The notes under the pieces were generated by a model that ran no database searches, had not been told where the DNA came from, and saw nothing but the letters and a program-made list of their open reading frames with translations. Below are positions 17,912 to 28,338 of a stretch of 64,000 nucleotides of DNA, piece by piece. The stretch spans positions 1 through 64,000 of the forward strand of contig NZ_JAINRC010000002.1 of the NCBI RefSeq assembly GCF_020400655.1, given 5' to 3'. A program made the translations under genes and the position numbers. Positions within the stretch are counted from its first letter, which is position 1. Every line of letters starts with the position of its first letter. Source of the DNA: Streptomyces spinosus. GTDB taxonomy: Bacteria; Actinomycetota; Actinomycetes; Streptomycetales; Streptomycetaceae.

Positions 17912-19036
17912 GTGGCAGCCAACGACCGGGCAGCAGCTCCCGGCAAGTCCGGTGGGAGTGCCGGTTCCGATGGCCTGATGCGCGCCTCGCTGAGTGCCGT
18001 GGCACCCGGTACGGCCTTGCGTGACGGCCTGGAGCGCGTCCTGCGCGGCAACACCGGCGGGCTCATCGTCCTCGGCTCGGACAAGACGGTCGAGGCGATG
18101 TGCACGGGCGGCTTCGTGCTGGACGTCGAGTTCACCGCGACCCGGCTGCGGGAGCTGTGCAAGCTGGACGGCGGCATCGTGCTGTCGTCGGACCTGTCGA
18201 AGATCCTCCGGGCGGGCGTGCAGTTCGTGCCGGACGCGACGATCCCGACGGAGGAGACGGGCACGCGGCACCGCACGGCGGACCGCGTCAGCAAGCAGGT
18301 CGGTTTCCCGGTGGTCTCGGTCTCCCAGTCGATGCGGCTGATCGCCCTCTACGTGGACGGTCAGCGGCGCGTCCTGGAGGACTCGGCGGCGATCCTGTCC
18401 CGCGCGAACCAGGCGCTGGCGACCCTGGAGCGGTACAAGCTCCGGCTGGACGAGGTCGCGGGCACGCTGTCCGCGCTGGAGATCGAGGACCTGGTCACGG
18501 TCCGGGACGTGTCGGCGGTCGCGCAGCGGCTGGAGATGGTCCGCCGTATCGCCACCGAGATCGCCGAGTACGTCGTCGAGCTGGGCACGGACGGCCGTCT
18601 TCTCTCCCTCCAGTTGGAGGAGTTGATCGCCGGTGTCGAACCCGACCGTTCGCTGGTCGTCCGCGACTACGTGCCCGAGCCCACGGCCAAGCGGTCCCGC
18701 ACGGTCGACGAGGCGCTGGCCGAGCTGGACGCGCTGACCCACTCCGAGCTGCTCGAACTCGGCACGGTGGCGCGGGCGCTGGGCTACACGGGGTCCCCCG
18801 AGACGCTCGACTCGGCGGTGTCCCCGCGCGGGTTCCGGCTGCTGGCCAAGGTGCCGCGGCTGCCCGGCGCCATCATCGACCGGCTGGTGGAGCATTTCGG
18901 GGGCCTGCAGAAGCTGCTCGCCGCGAGCGTCGACGACCTGCAGACCGTGGACGGGGTCGGCGAGGCCCGCGCGCGGAGCGTGCGGGAGGGGCTGTCGCGT
19001 CTGGCGGAGTCGTCGATCCTCGAGCGCTACGTCTGA
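17912..19036 (+). CDS. disA: DNA integrity scanning diadenylate cyclase DisA
   Basis: Makes c-di-AMP from two ATP and scans DNA through its C-terminal HhH domain. The 374-residue protein has the DAC domain with DGG at Asp86-Gly88 (most homologues have DGA) and RHRTAD at 119-124. A helical linker with [22 protein letters not shown] follows, and then the HhH motif [16 protein letters not shown] near the C-terminus. GTG 17912 is supported by GGAGGAG 4 nt upstream. It lies directly behind radA, the conserved arrangement. c-di-AMP in Streptomyces controls osmotic balance and, through ydaO riboswitches, cell-wall hydrolases. A candidate ydaO element is at 28893-28995. Confidence 0.97.
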   Translation: MAANDRAAAPGKSGGSAGSDGLMRASLSAVAPGTALRDGLERVLRGNTGGLIVLGSDKTVEAMCTGGFVLDVEFTATRLRELCKLDGGIVLSSDLSKILRAGVQFVPDATIPTEETGTRHRTADRVSKQVGFPVVSVSQSMRLIALYVDGQRRVLEDSAAILSRANQALATLERYKLRLDEVAGTLSALEIEDLVTVRDVSAVAQRLEMVRRIATEIAEYVVELGTDGRLLSLQLEELIAGVEPDRSLVVRDYVPEPTAKRSRTVDEALAELDALTHSELLELGTVARALGYTGSPETLDSAVSPRGFRLLAKVPRLPGAIIDRLVEHFGGLQKLLAASVDDLQTVDGVGEARARSVREGLSRLAESSILERYV

Positions 19037-19138
19037 GGTCCGGCCGGCGCCCGGGAGCTCGGGACCGCAGGGCGTACGGCGACTGCGCGACCGGCCACGA
19101 CGGGCGTGGACGACGACTCGCCCGCGCCGCCTCCGTCC

Positions 19139-19987
19139 TCAGTCCGCCGACAGCACGAACGACGCCTGGGTCTTGCCGAAGCCCGGGGTCTTGGCCTCCA
19201 GCAGGTACGTGCCCGGCTTGGCCGAACCCGCGGAGGGCGTCGCGCAGTGGGCCTCGCTCGGTTTGCGGTCCCACTTCACGGTGTAGGTGATGCTGTGGCC
19301 GGCGGGCACCCGGAACACCAGGCTGCCCGCGCCCCCGGGGCAGTCGGCCGACGACCAGAACGCGTCGTCGCCGTCCGCGGGCGTGACCGTCAACACCGCT
19401 TTCTTCGGGCCGAGGTCCACCTTGCAGTCGGCCGACGAGCCGTTCTTCGCGGTGAGTTCGAACGTCGGCGTCTGGTCCGGCGAGTAGGAGTTGCGCACGC
19501 TGCGCAGGCTCAACGACACCGCTGCGGACGTGCAGTCGGGCAGCGTGGAGGACGCCGGGAGCGCGTCGCCCGCACCGACGCCGCCGCCGGACGCCGTACC
19601 GGAACCCGAGCCGCCCCCGGAGCCCGAGGAGCCACCGGAGCCCGAGGAGCCACCGGCCGGACCGCCGTCCCCTCCGGATGCGGAACCCGAGCCCGAACCG
19701 GAGCCGGAACCGGAACCGGAGCCGGAAGAGTTCGCGCCGCCCGACTCGTCGCGCCCGCCCGGGTGTTGGCTGATGGCGGGGCCGGACGAGCTCGGTCCGG
19801 GTGTGATGGTGTGCGTGGGATTCTTGCCGTTGGACCCGTCGGCGTTCTTCTTGCCGCCTCCGCCGCCGGCGGTGACGATCAATGTGATCACCAGCGCCAA
19901 CAGGGCGACCACGGACAGCAGTACGGCCCTCCGACGCCAGTAGATGGAGGAGGGAAGCGGCCCGACCGGATTGCGCAGAGATCCCAC
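19139..19987 (-). CDS. Membrane-anchored protein with Gly/Ser linker and extracellular domain
   Basis: A 282-residue protein: a short cytoplasmic head, one helix (AVLLSVVALLALVITLIVTAG, about 20-40), a long Ser/Gly/Pro linker (about 45-150) and a folded outside domain with four cysteines (LPDCTSAAVSLSL, SADCKVDLG, SADCPGGAGS, AHCATP). The outside domain resembles DUF4232-like beta-sandwiches of Streptomyces surface proteins. GTG 19987 lacks a Shine-Dalgarno; TACAGT ends 7 nt before it, so it is probably leaderless. It sits convergent to disA and divergent from mutY. No function is known. Confidence 0.78.
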   Translation of the reverse strand: MGSLRNPVGPLPSSIYWRRRAVLLSVVALLALVITLIVTAGGGGGKKNADGSNGKNPTHTITPGPSSSGPAISQHPGGRDESGGANSSGSGSGSGSGSGSGSASGGDGGPAGGSSGSGGSSGSGGGSGSGTASGGGVGAGDALPASSTLPDCTSAAVSLSLRSVRNSYSPDQTPTFELTAKNGSSADCKVDLGPKKAVLTVTPADGDDAFWSSADCPGGAGSLVFRVPAGHSITYTVKWDRKPSEAHCATPSAGSAKPGTYLLEAKTPGFGKTQASFVLSAD

Positions 19988-20168
19988 GGCGCAAACTGTA
20001 CGAGAGATCGCCGCGCTTGCTCGCGCCACCCGCCGCGCCGACGTGAACTTTTCCGGATCATCATCCCGGTAACTGCCGCGAACGGCACGGCCCTTCCCGT
20101 TCCGCCACGCTCGGTGAGCGTGCGGTCACCCATCGGGCCCGCCAACCCGTGGCAGGATCGGAAGGGCC

Positions 20169-21044
20169 ATGACTGAGAAGCTGCACGCCCCCGTGATCGC
20201 CTGGTTCGACATCCACGCCCGCGACCTCCCCTGGCGCCGCCCGGAGGCGGGCCCGTGGGGCGTGATGGTCAGCGAGTTCATGCTCCAGCAGACCCCGGTC
20301 AACCGGGTGCTGCCCGTCTACGAGGAGTGGCTGGCCCGCTGGCCGCGCCCCGCCGACCTGGCGAAGGAGGCACCCGGCGAGGCGGTGCGCGCCTGGGGCA
20401 GGCTCGGCTATCCGCGCCGGGCGCTGCGCCTGCACGGTGCCGCGGTCGCCATAACGGAGCGGCACGGCGGTGACGTACCGACGGATCACGCGCAACTGCT
20501 CGCGCTGCCCGGCATCGGTGAGTACACGGCCGCCGCGGTGGCCTCGTTCGCGTACGGGCAGCGGCACGCGGTGCTGGACACCAATGTGCGCCGGGTGCTC
20601 GCACGGGCGGTGACCGGGGTGCAGTACCCGCCGAACGCGACCACGGCCGCCGAGCGGCGCCTGGCGCGGGAGCTGCTGCCGCAGGACGAGCGGACCGCCG
20701 CGCGGTGGGCCGCCGCCTCCATGGAGCTGGGCGCGCTGGTGTGCACGGCGAAGAACGAGGGGTGCGCGCGGTGCCCGATCGCCGCGCAGTGCGCCTGGCG
20801 GCTCGCGGGCAAGCCGGAGCACGCGGGTCCGCCGCGCCGCGGACAGACGTACGCCGGCACGGACCGGCAGGTACGGGGCAAGCTGCTGGCCGTGCTGCGG
20901 GAGGCGCACGCGCCGGTGCCGCAGGCGGTGCTGGACCGGGTGTGGCACGAGCCGGTGCAGCGGGCGCGCGCGCTCGACGGACTGGTCGCGGACGGTCTGG
21001 TGGAGCCCCTTCCGGGTGGCCTCTACCGGCTGCCGCTCGGCTGA
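20169..21044 (+). CDS. mutY: A/G-specific adenine glycosylase (MutY), short form
   Basis: Removes adenine mispaired with 8-oxoguanine. The 291-residue protein carries catalytic Glu36 in VSEFMLQQT, the HhH LPGIGEYTAAAVASF and catalytic Asp in VLDTNVRR. It also has the [4Fe-4S] spacing C-x6-C-x2-C-x5-C in CTAKNEGCARCPIAAQC (about 194-210). It is shorter than E. coli MutY (350). The C-terminal NUDIX-like 8-oxoG domain is reduced to about 70 residues of winged-helix-like sequence. AGGATCGGAAGG precedes ATG 20169. Co-location with radA and disA forms a repair neighbourhood. Confidence 0.92.
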   Translation: MTEKLHAPVIAWFDIHARDLPWRRPEAGPWGVMVSEFMLQQTPVNRVLPVYEEWLARWPRPADLAKEAPGEAVRAWGRLGYPRRALRLHGAAVAITERHGGDVPTDHAQLLALPGIGEYTAAAVASFAYGQRHAVLDTNVRRVLARAVTGVQYPPNATTAAERRLARELLPQDERTAARWAAASMELGALVCTAKNEGCARCPIAAQCAWRLAGKPEHAGPPRRGQTYAGTDRQVRGKLLAVLREAHAPVPQAVLDRVWHEPVQRARALDGLVADGLVEPLPGGLYRLPLG

Positions 21045-21414
21045 CGCGCTGCCAGGCCGCAACCGTCACCCACGGCCGGGCCACAGCCGCTGCCCACGGC
21101 CGGTTCACAGCCGTTACCCACGGCCAAGTCACAGCCGTTACCCACGGCCAAGTCACCGGCGTCCGGCCTCCGTTGCGAAGAACCCGATGGGACAAATCAC
21201 CCCATAGCGATACAAATCCCTTGCCGGCATTACCCAGTTCCTCCGTCCGTTACACAACCGACGGATAGCCGATTGCCAGCCGCAGGCTGGTCCGCACAGC
21301 TCCGTGACAACGACTCCGTAGCTTCTTCTGCGTGCCCGGCGGACCACCGGGCGCGGGGAGAGCGGGACTTCGGGCAAGGGCCGGAAGCACAACGGGGAAC
21401 GGAGGCGGTCGATC
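21045..21414. other. mutY-sigE intergenic region with repeats and sigE promoter
   Basis: This 370-nt gap holds four 24-bp tandem repeats (listed separately) and then a relatively A+T-rich stretch (21180-21345) that must contain the CseB-controlled sigE promoter. An inverted repeat TCCGTC (21242-21247) / GACGGA (21260-21265) could be a regulator site. I could not fix -35/-10 elements. No protein-coding gene is seen. Confidence 0.5.
21065..21160 (+). repeat. Four 24-bp tandem repeats between mutY and sigE
   Basis: Units at 21065-21088, 21089-21112, 21113-21136 and 21137-21160 share CCCACGGCC and end in TCACAGCC or close variants. Units 3 and 4 differ only near their ends. The array starts 20 nt after the mutY stop codon. 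No start codon or ribosome site suggests translation. Confidence 0.9.
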
Positions 21415-21954
21415 ATGGCGCAGGGCGAGGTGCTCGAATTCGAGGAGTACGTCCGCAGCCGGCAGGACGCGCTGCTGCGCAGCGCCCGTCGGCTGGTCCC
21501 GGACCCGGTCGACGCCCAGGACCTGCTGCAGACGGCGCTGGTGCGGACGTACGGCCGCTGGGAGGGCATCGCCGACAAGCGCCTGGCCGACGCCTATCTG
21601 CGCCGTGTCATGATCAACACGCGGACCGAGTGGTGGCGGGCGCGCAAGCTGGAGGAGGTGCCGACCGAGCAGCTGCCGGACGCCTCCGTCGAGGACTCCA
21701 CCGAGCAGCACGCCGACCGGGCCCTGCTGATGGACGTCATGAAGGTGCTCGCTCCGAAGCAGCGCAGTGTCGTGGTGCTGCGACACTGGGAGCAGATGTC
21801 CACTGAGGAGACGGCCGCTGCCCTCGGCATGTCGGCCGGTACGGTCAAGAGCACGCTGCACCGGGCGCTCGCCCGGCTCCGTGAGGAGCTGGAGGCCCGC
21901 GATCTGGACGCACGCGCTCTGGAGCGTGAGGAGCGGGAGCGTTGCGCGGCCTGA
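21415..21954 (+). CDS. sigE: ECF sigma factor SigE, cell-envelope stress
   Basis: Group 4 (ECF) RNA polymerase sigma factor of 179 residues. Region 2 spans about 5-75 (FEEYVRSRQDALLRSARRLV, DPVDAQDLLQTALVRTY, DAYLRRVMINTRTEWWR). Region 4 spans about 110-170 (LAPKQRSVVVLRHWEQMS, AAALGMSAGTVKSTLHRALA). ATG 21415 has GGAGG 9 nt upstream. Directly followed by cseA-cseB-cseC, which identifies it as the Streptomyces SigE that responds to cell-wall damage. There it is controlled by CseBC at its promoter and not by a classical anti-sigma factor. Confidence 0.97.
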   Translation: MAQGEVLEFEEYVRSRQDALLRSARRLVPDPVDAQDLLQTALVRTYGRWEGIADKRLADAYLRRVMINTRTEWWRARKLEEVPTEQLPDASVEDSTEQHADRALLMDVMKVLAPKQRSVVVLRHWEQMSTEETAAALGMSAGTVKSTLHRALARLREELEARDLDARALEREERERCAA

Positions 21955-22595
21955 CCGGGGCCGGGCCCGACCGGGCCCGAGGCAGTACACAGGCGGTGAT
22001 CGCGGTGGGGGCCGCGCTCGCCGCCCCCGCCCTTTTCCTCGCCGCGTGCGGCAGCGGGGGCACGGGCGCACGGGACGAGGGCCCGGCACACGCCTCGGCG
22101 ATGGCGGGGGCCGTCGCCTCTCCCTCCCCCAGCCCGTCCGAGAACTACCGGCGGGTCGACCCGGTGGCGCTCGTCAAGAGCGATCCCGAGGTGTCGCCGG
22201 CGGTCAAGCGCGAGCTGAAACCGTGCAACGGCGATGAGTACCCGGTCGACGTCTCCTACGGCAATCTGACCGGGGCCCCGGTGGACGACGTCGTCATCAA
22301 CGTGCTGACCTGCGCCGACGCCGTGGGCATCGGCTCGTACGTGTACCGGGACGCCGGCGGCTCGTTCCGGAGCGTCTTCAAGAGCGAGGAGTCCCCGGTC
22401 TACGCGGAGATCGACCAGGGCGTCCTGTCGGTGACCAGGCAGTACTACGAGAAGGGCGACCCGATCTCCAGCCCGTCCGGTGAGATCGTGACCCCGTACA
22501 CCTGGAAGGCCGGACGGTTCGCCCAGGGCAAGCCGACGCGCAACGAGTACAGCAAGTCGGCCGGCGGGGGCCCGACACCCGTACCGGACAGCTGA
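21942..22595 (+). CDS. cseA: Lipoprotein CseA, negative modulator of the SigE system
   Basis: A 217-residue extracytoplasmic lipoprotein that in S. coelicolor dampens sigE expression. The lipobox LAAC has its lipidated Cys at residue 36 after ALAAPALF. The TTG at 21942 is taken as the start: GAGGAGCGGGAG lies just upstream and the frame overlaps sigE by 13 nt. GTG 21996 is an alternative that still leaves a signal peptide but has a weaker site. After a Ser/Pro linker the mature domain is a compact beta-rich module. It is translationally coupled to sigE. Confidence 0.9.
   Translation: MRGLTGAGPDRARGSTQAVIAVGAALAAPALFLAACGSGGTGARDEGPAHASAMAGAVASPSPSPSENYRRVDPVALVKSDPEVSPAVKRELKPCNGDEYPVDVSYGNLTGAPVDDVVINVLTCADAVGIGSYVYRDAGGSFRSVFKSEESPVYAEIDQGVLSVTRQYYEKGDPISSPSGEIVTPYTWKAGRFAQGKPTRNEYSKSAGGGPTPVPDS
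21962..21979 (+). terminator. Hairpin just after sigE
   Basis: CGGGCCC (21962-21968), a GACC loop, and GGGCCCG (21973-21979) form a perfect 7-bp stem starting 8 nt after the sigE stop, inside the start of cseA. In S. coelicolor most sigE transcripts end just after sigE. This hairpin is the visible candidate for that partial terminator. There is no T-run. Confidence 0.65.
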
Positions 22596-22657
22596 CCGCC
22601 CCGCACCCTCGCACACCCGACCGCCGCACCTACCCCACGAAGACTGAGAGCACCGGG

Positions 22658-23362
22658 ATGGCAGACCAGACCCACGTCCTGTTCGTCGAGGACGACGACG
22701 TCATCCGCGAGGCCACCCAGCTCGCGCTGGAGCGGGACGGCTTCGCGGTCACCGCGATGCCCGACGGCCTGTCGGGCCTGGAGGCGTTCAGGGCCGACCG
22801 CCCCGACATCGCGCTGCTGGACGTCATGGTGCCGGGCCTGGACGGCGTCAGCCTGTGCCGCCGGATCCGCGACGAGTCGACCGTGCCGGTGATCATGCTG
22901 TCGGCGCGCGCCGACTCCATCGACGTGGTCCTGGGGCTGGAGGCGGGCGCCGACGACTACGTGACCAAACCCTTCGACGGTGCCGTGCTGGTCGCCCGGA
23001 TCCGCGCGGTGCTGCGCCGCTTCGGACACGCCGGCGGGTCCGCGCAGACGGAGGAGGCCGTGCCGGCGGACGGCGGCGGCACCCTCGCCTTCGGCGACCT
23101 GGAGATCGACACCGACGGCATGGAGGTGCGCCGGGCCGGGCAGCCGGTGGCGCTGACGCCGACCGAGATGCGGCTGCTGCTGGAGTTCTCCGCCGCTCCG
23201 GGCACCGTGCTCTCCCGCGACAAGCTGCTGGAGCGGGTGTGGGACTACGGCTGGGGCGGTGACACCCGGGTCGTGGACGTGCATGTACAGCGGCTGCGGC
23301 AGAAGATCGGCCAGGACCGGATCGAGACGGTCCGCGGCTTCGGCTACAAGCTGAAGGCCTGA
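22658..23362 (+). CDS. cseB: Response regulator CseB
   Basis: OmpR-family regulator of 234 residues that activates the sigE promoter. The receiver domain (1-120) has acidic pocket EDD (11-13), phosphoacceptor Asp55 in LLDVMVPG and the conserved Lys in DDYVTKPFDG. The winged-helix DNA-binding domain (about 145-232) has TPTEMRLLLEF, DTRVVDVHVQRLRQKIG and the ending GFGYKL. It lies 62 nt after cseA and 13 nt before cseC, in one operon. The ribosome site before ATG 22658 is weak. Confidence 0.96.
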   Translation: MADQTHVLFVEDDDVIREATQLALERDGFAVTAMPDGLSGLEAFRADRPDIALLDVMVPGLDGVSLCRRIRDESTVPVIMLSARADSIDVVLGLEAGADDYVTKPFDGAVLVARIRAVLRRFGHAGGSAQTEEAVPADGGGTLAFGDLEIDTDGMEVRRAGQPVALTPTEMRLLLEFSAAPGTVLSRDKLLERVWDYGWGGDTRVVDVHVQRLRQKIGQDRIETVRGFGYKLKA

Positions 23363-23375
23363 GCGGAGCGGCGGC

Positions 23376-24773
23376 ATGCGGGGGATTCTTCGGCATCCGG
23401 TCCGGCGCATGGAGCGCGCGGGCCTGCGCACCGGGCTCCGGTGGAAGGTCAGCGCGGCCATCGCGCTGGTGGCCGGGCTGGTGGCGATCGTCCTGAGCCT
23501 GGTCGTGCACAACGCGGCCCGCGTCTCGATGCTGGACAACGCGCGTGAGCTGGCCAACGACCGGGTGCTGATGGCCCAGCGCAACTACGAGCTGAACCGG
23601 GGGCCGGTCTTCCCCTACGTCAGGGTCGACGACCCCGGACTGCCGGCCGCGCTGCGCGAGAAGGTCGAGCGGGGCCGCCGGGCCAGCGATGTCTCCGAGC
23701 ACCACGGAGTGGCGGACATCTGGGCGGCCGTACCCGTGAAGGACGGACATGTGCTGTCCCTGCACAGCCATCTGCCCGACCGCAGCACCGACATGCTGGG
23801 AGACCTGGACCAGGCCCTGATCATCGGCTCGGTCGCGGTCGTGCTCGGCGGCAGCGCGCTGGGCGTGCTGATCGGCGCGCAGCTGTCCCGCCGGCTGCGC
23901 AAGGCGGCTGCCGCCGCGAACCAGGCCGCGGCCGGCGAGACCGACGTACGGGTGCAGGAGGCCATCGGCGGGGTCGTACGGGACGAGACCGACGAGCTCG
24001 CGCGCGCGGTGGACGCCATGGCGGACGCGTTGCGGCAGCGCCTGGAGGCCGAGCGGCGGGTCACCGCCGACATCGCGCACGAGCTGCGCACCCCGGTGAC
24101 GGGTCTGCTGACGGCGGCCGAGCTGCTGCCACCCGGCCGGCCCACGGAGCTGGTCCTGGATCGGGCCAAGGCCATGCGCACCCTGGTCGAGGACGTCCTG
24201 GAGGTGGCCCGGCTGGACGGGGCCTCGGAGCGGGCGGAGTTGCAGGACATCATGCTCGGCGAGTTCGTCGCGCGCCGGGTGGCGGCCAAGGATCCGGACA
24301 TCGCCGTACGGGTGGTGCACGAGTCGGAGGTCACCACCGACCCGCGGCGGCTGGAGCGGGTGCTGTTCAACCTGCTCGCCAACGCCGCCCGGCACGGCCG
24401 GCCGCCGATCGAGGTCACCGTGGAGGGGCGGGTCATCCGGGTCCGCGACCACGGCCCCGGCTTCCCGGACGAACTGCTCGCCGAGGGGCCGAGCCGGTTC
24501 CGCACCGGCAGCAAGGACCGCGCCGGGCAGGGCCACGGCCTCGGCCTGACCATCGCGGCGGGCCAGGCGCGGGTGCTGGGCGCCCGGCTGACGTTCCGCA
24601 ACGTACGGCCCGCGGGAGCGCCCGCCGGTGTTCCCGCGGAGGGTGCGGTGGCCGTCCTGTGGCTGCCTGAGCACGCTCCGACCAACACGGGCAGCTATCC
24701 GCTGCTGCCCGCGTCCGGCGGCACGTCGCTGCCGTCCGCGGGCCCCGCTCGCCGCGCGACCCGGGACGCGTGA
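23376..24773 (+). CDS. cseC: Sensor histidine kinase CseC
   Basis: Membrane sensor kinase of 465 residues that phosphorylates CseB on cell-envelope stress. Two membrane helices (about 24-46 and 147-169) flank a 100-residue extracellular sensor. A HAMP linker follows, then the H box with His235 in ADIAHELRTP, the N box NLLANAARHG, and the G boxes DHGPGFPDE and GQGHGLGL. A Ser/Pro-rich C-terminal tail of about 30 residues extends beyond the ATPase domain. ATG 23376 has GGAG upstream. An internal ATG at 23409 is less likely. Confidence 0.96.
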   Translation: MRGILRHPVRRMERAGLRTGLRWKVSAAIALVAGLVAIVLSLVVHNAARVSMLDNARELANDRVLMAQRNYELNRGPVFPYVRVDDPGLPAALREKVERGRRASDVSEHHGVADIWAAVPVKDGHVLSLHSHLPDRSTDMLGDLDQALIIGSVAVVLGGSALGVLIGAQLSRRLRKAAAAANQAAAGETDVRVQEAIGGVVRDETDELARAVDAMADALRQRLEAERRVTADIAHELRTPVTGLLTAAELLPPGRPTELVLDRAKAMRTLVEDVLEVARLDGASERAELQDIMLGEFVARRVAAKDPDIAVRVVHESEVTTDPRRLERVLFNLLANAARHGRPPIEVTVEGRVIRVRDHGPGFPDELLAEGPSRFRTGSKDRAGQGHGLGLTIAAGQARVLGARLTFRNVRPAGAPAGVPAEGAVAVLWLPEHAPTNTGSYPLLPASGGTSLPSAGPARRATRDA

Positions 24774-24789
24774 GGGCGGCTCACGGCCC

Positions 24790-24898
24790 GCCGGAAAGCC
24801 CGATCCGGGTCACCGGGGCTCAGCCCTCACCGGGAAACCCGATCCGGGACCGTCGCCGGGGCTCAGCCCTCACCGGGAGACCCGATCCTGGGACCGCC
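24790..24898 (+). repeat. 43-bp tandem repeat after cseC
   Basis: Two full units of 43 bp (24813-24855, 24856-24898), both beginning CCGGGGCTCAGCCCTCACCG, and a partial unit before them (24790-24812). The repeated core ACCCGATCCGGG occurs three times with small changes. It lies 16 nt after the cseC stop and is not translated in any supported frame. It might form terminator-like structure, because GGGGCTCAGCCC is self-complementary. Confidence 0.85.
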
Positions 24899-24990
24899 GC
24901 GCCGATCCGGGCTCGCTGTCCAGGCCCGGCGCCGGGCCGGACGGGCGACCCGCACCGCCGTGTGGTCCGGGAGCGCGGCCGCCCGGCCGG

Positions 24991-25425
24991 TCACCCGAAG
25001 TCCTTGGAGAAGTCCAGCTCCTCGCTGCGCTCGGTCAGCGAGTACCAGTTGCCGCTGTCGTCACGGAAGATCGCCTCGATGCCGTACGGACGCTCCTTGG
25101 GCTCCTGGATGAACTCCACTCCGCGTGCCGTGAAGGCGGCGTAGTCGGCGCGGCAGTCGTCCGTGTGGAACGCCCCGGCGCCCAGTGTCCCCTTGGCGAC
25201 CAGCTTCTTCAGCGCCTCGCGGGACTCGGGGTCGAGGCCCGGTCCGTCCAGGCTCATCAGCGCCAGCTCCAGGTCGGGCTGGTCCTTGGCGCCGACGGTG
25301 ATCCAGTGCATGTCGCCCAGGGCGAGCTCGGTGCGCACCTCGAAGCCCAGCTTCTCGGTGAAGAAGGCCTTCGTCCGCTGCTGGTCGGTGGTCCACACGG
25401 TGCTGATGGCCAGGCCCTTGATCAT
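24991..25425 (-). CDS. VOC-family (glyoxalase-like) protein
   Basis: A 144-residue vicinal-oxygen-chelate fold protein of the PhnB/YraH-like type. Two beta-alpha-beta-beta-beta modules are visible, starting at STVWTTDQQRTKAFFTEKLGFEV and at GAGAFHTDDCRADYAAFTARGVEF, and ending in IFRDDSGNWYSLTE. It could be a metal-dependent enzyme or a small-molecule binding resistance protein, and the substrate is unknown. Its ATG overlaps the stop of the AraC regulator at 25422-25425, so the regulator and this gene form one operon. Confidence 0.88.
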   Translation of the reverse strand: MIKGLAISTVWTTDQQRTKAFFTEKLGFEVRTELALGDMHWITVGAKDQPDLELALMSLDGPGLDPESREALKKLVAKGTLGAGAFHTDDCRADYAAFTARGVEFIQEPKERPYGIEAIFRDDSGNWYSLTERSEELDFSKDFG

Positions 25426-25898
25426 GGCTGCGCTCTCCTGTCGCGAGGCTGCTGTTCCCGCTCGTCACCGTAGGCAGGACCGGGCGCGGCGCGCTTCTCC
25501 GATGTTGCGGTGTTGAAACCGCCGGCCCAGAGCATGGCGTAGCAGCCGGGGATGAGGGCGGCGCCGCGGCCGACGTGCCGCGCACGGTACTCGCTCGGGG
25601 TCAGGCCGGTGCGGGCCTTGAAGCGGGCGGAGAACGTGCCGAGGCTGCTGAAGCCGACCAGGGTGCAGATCTCGGTCACCGTGAGGTTGGCGGTGCGCAG
25701 CATCTCCTCGGCGCGCTCGATCCGCCGGTGGGTGAGGTACTGGCCGGGTGTCTCGCCGTACGCCTCCTTGAAGGCGCGCAGGAAGTGGTACCGCGAGTAC
25801 CCGGCGTGCGCCGCCACCGCGTCCAGGTCGAGGACCGGGTCGGCCCAGTCCCGGTCCATGGCGTCCTTGGCCAGCCGCAGGCGGCGGATCTTGTCCAT
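25422..25898 (-). CDS. AraC-family transcriptional regulator (DNA-binding domain only)
   Basis: A 158-residue regulator made almost entirely of the AraC double HTH: LDLDAVAAHAGYSRYHFLRAFKEAYG (first) and LTVTEICTLVGFSSLGTFSARFKARTG (second), with the family signature TPSEYRAR. No N-terminal ligand domain is present. A basic tail of about 45 residues follows. ATG 25898 is the first start that leaves the HTH intact. It is translationally coupled to the VOC gene, which it probably controls. Confidence 0.9.
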   Translation of the reverse strand: MDKIRRLRLAKDAMDRDWADPVLDLDAVAAHAGYSRYHFLRAFKEAYGETPGQYLTHRRIERAEEMLRTANLTVTEICTLVGFSSLGTFSARFKARTGLTPSEYRARHVGRGAALIPGCYAMLWAGGFNTATSEKRAAPGPAYGDEREQQPRDRRAQP

Positions 25899-25948
25899 GA
25901 GCCGATGGTGGCACGGGGGTCTGACACCGGGGCCCGGGCCGGGAACGG

Positions 25949-25989
25949 CCGAAGGCCCCGGCGCTGCGGACGCGCGCCGGGGCCTTCGG
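25949..25989. terminator. Strong bidirectional-type hairpin downstream of the MFS gene
   Basis: A perfect 16-bp stem (25949-25964 with 25974-25989) and 9-nt loop lies just after the MFS stop on the minus strand and before the AraC gene. This is a clear intrinsic terminator for the exporter mRNA. Confidence 0.9.
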
Positions 25990-26001
25990 GCTCGTGCTGG
26001 T

Positions 26002-27697
<1,696 letters not shown>

Positions 27698-27725
27698 TTT
27701 TCGCGCAAGCGCGAGGAGTACGAGG

Positions 27726-28325
27726 ATGGGCCTCACCATGGACGGCACCAAGCAGCAGCGCCGCGGCAACACCCGCCAGCGCATCCAGGACGTGGCGCTC
27801 GAACTCTTCGCGGAGCAGGGCTACGAGAAGACCTCCCTGCGCGAGATCGCCGAGCGTCTCGACGTCACGAAGGCGGCCCTGTACTACCACTTCAAGACGA
27901 AGGAAGAGATCATCGTCAGCCTCTTCGCGGACCTGACGAAGCCGATCGAGGACCTGATCGAGTGGGGCGGACGGCAGCCGCACACCCTGGAGACCAAGCA
28001 GGAGATCGTCCGCCGCTACAGCGAGGCGCTGGCCGGCGCGGAACCGCTGTTCCGCTTCATGCAGGAGAACCAGGCGACGGTCCGGGAACTGCGCATCGGC
28101 GACACCTTCAAGGACCGGATGCGCGGCCTGCGCGACATCCTCATCGACCCGGAGGCGGAACTGGTCGACCAGGTCCGCTCGGTCAGCGCCATGTTCACGC
28201 TGCACGCCGGGATGTTCGTGATGCAGGACCTCGAAGGCGACTCCGAGAAGAAGCGCGAGGCTGTTCTCGAAGTCGCCATGGACCTCGTGGCGCAGGCGCA
28301 CGAGCACGCCCGCGAGAAGGGCTGA
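27726..28325 (+). CDS. TetR-family repressor of the MFS exporter
   Basis: A 199-residue regulator with HTH RQRIQDVALELFAEQGYEKTSLREIAERLDVTKAALYYHFKTKEEI (about 15-60) and a helical ligand domain. ATG 27726 has GAGGAG 8 nt upstream. ATG 27738 is a less likely alternative. It is divergent from the MFS gene across the inverted repeats at 27629-27697 and almost touches the convergent M23 gene (13 nt between stops). Confidence 0.92.
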   Translation: MGLTMDGTKQQRRGNTRQRIQDVALELFAEQGYEKTSLREIAERLDVTKAALYYHFKTKEEIIVSLFADLTKPIEDLIEWGGRQPHTLETKQEIVRRYSEALAGAEPLFRFMQENQATVRELRIGDTFKDRMRGLRDILIDPEAELVDQVRSVSAMFTLHAGMFVMQDLEGDSEKKREAVLEVAMDLVAQAHEHAREKG

Positions 28326-28338
28326 GCCCTGTCGTAGG

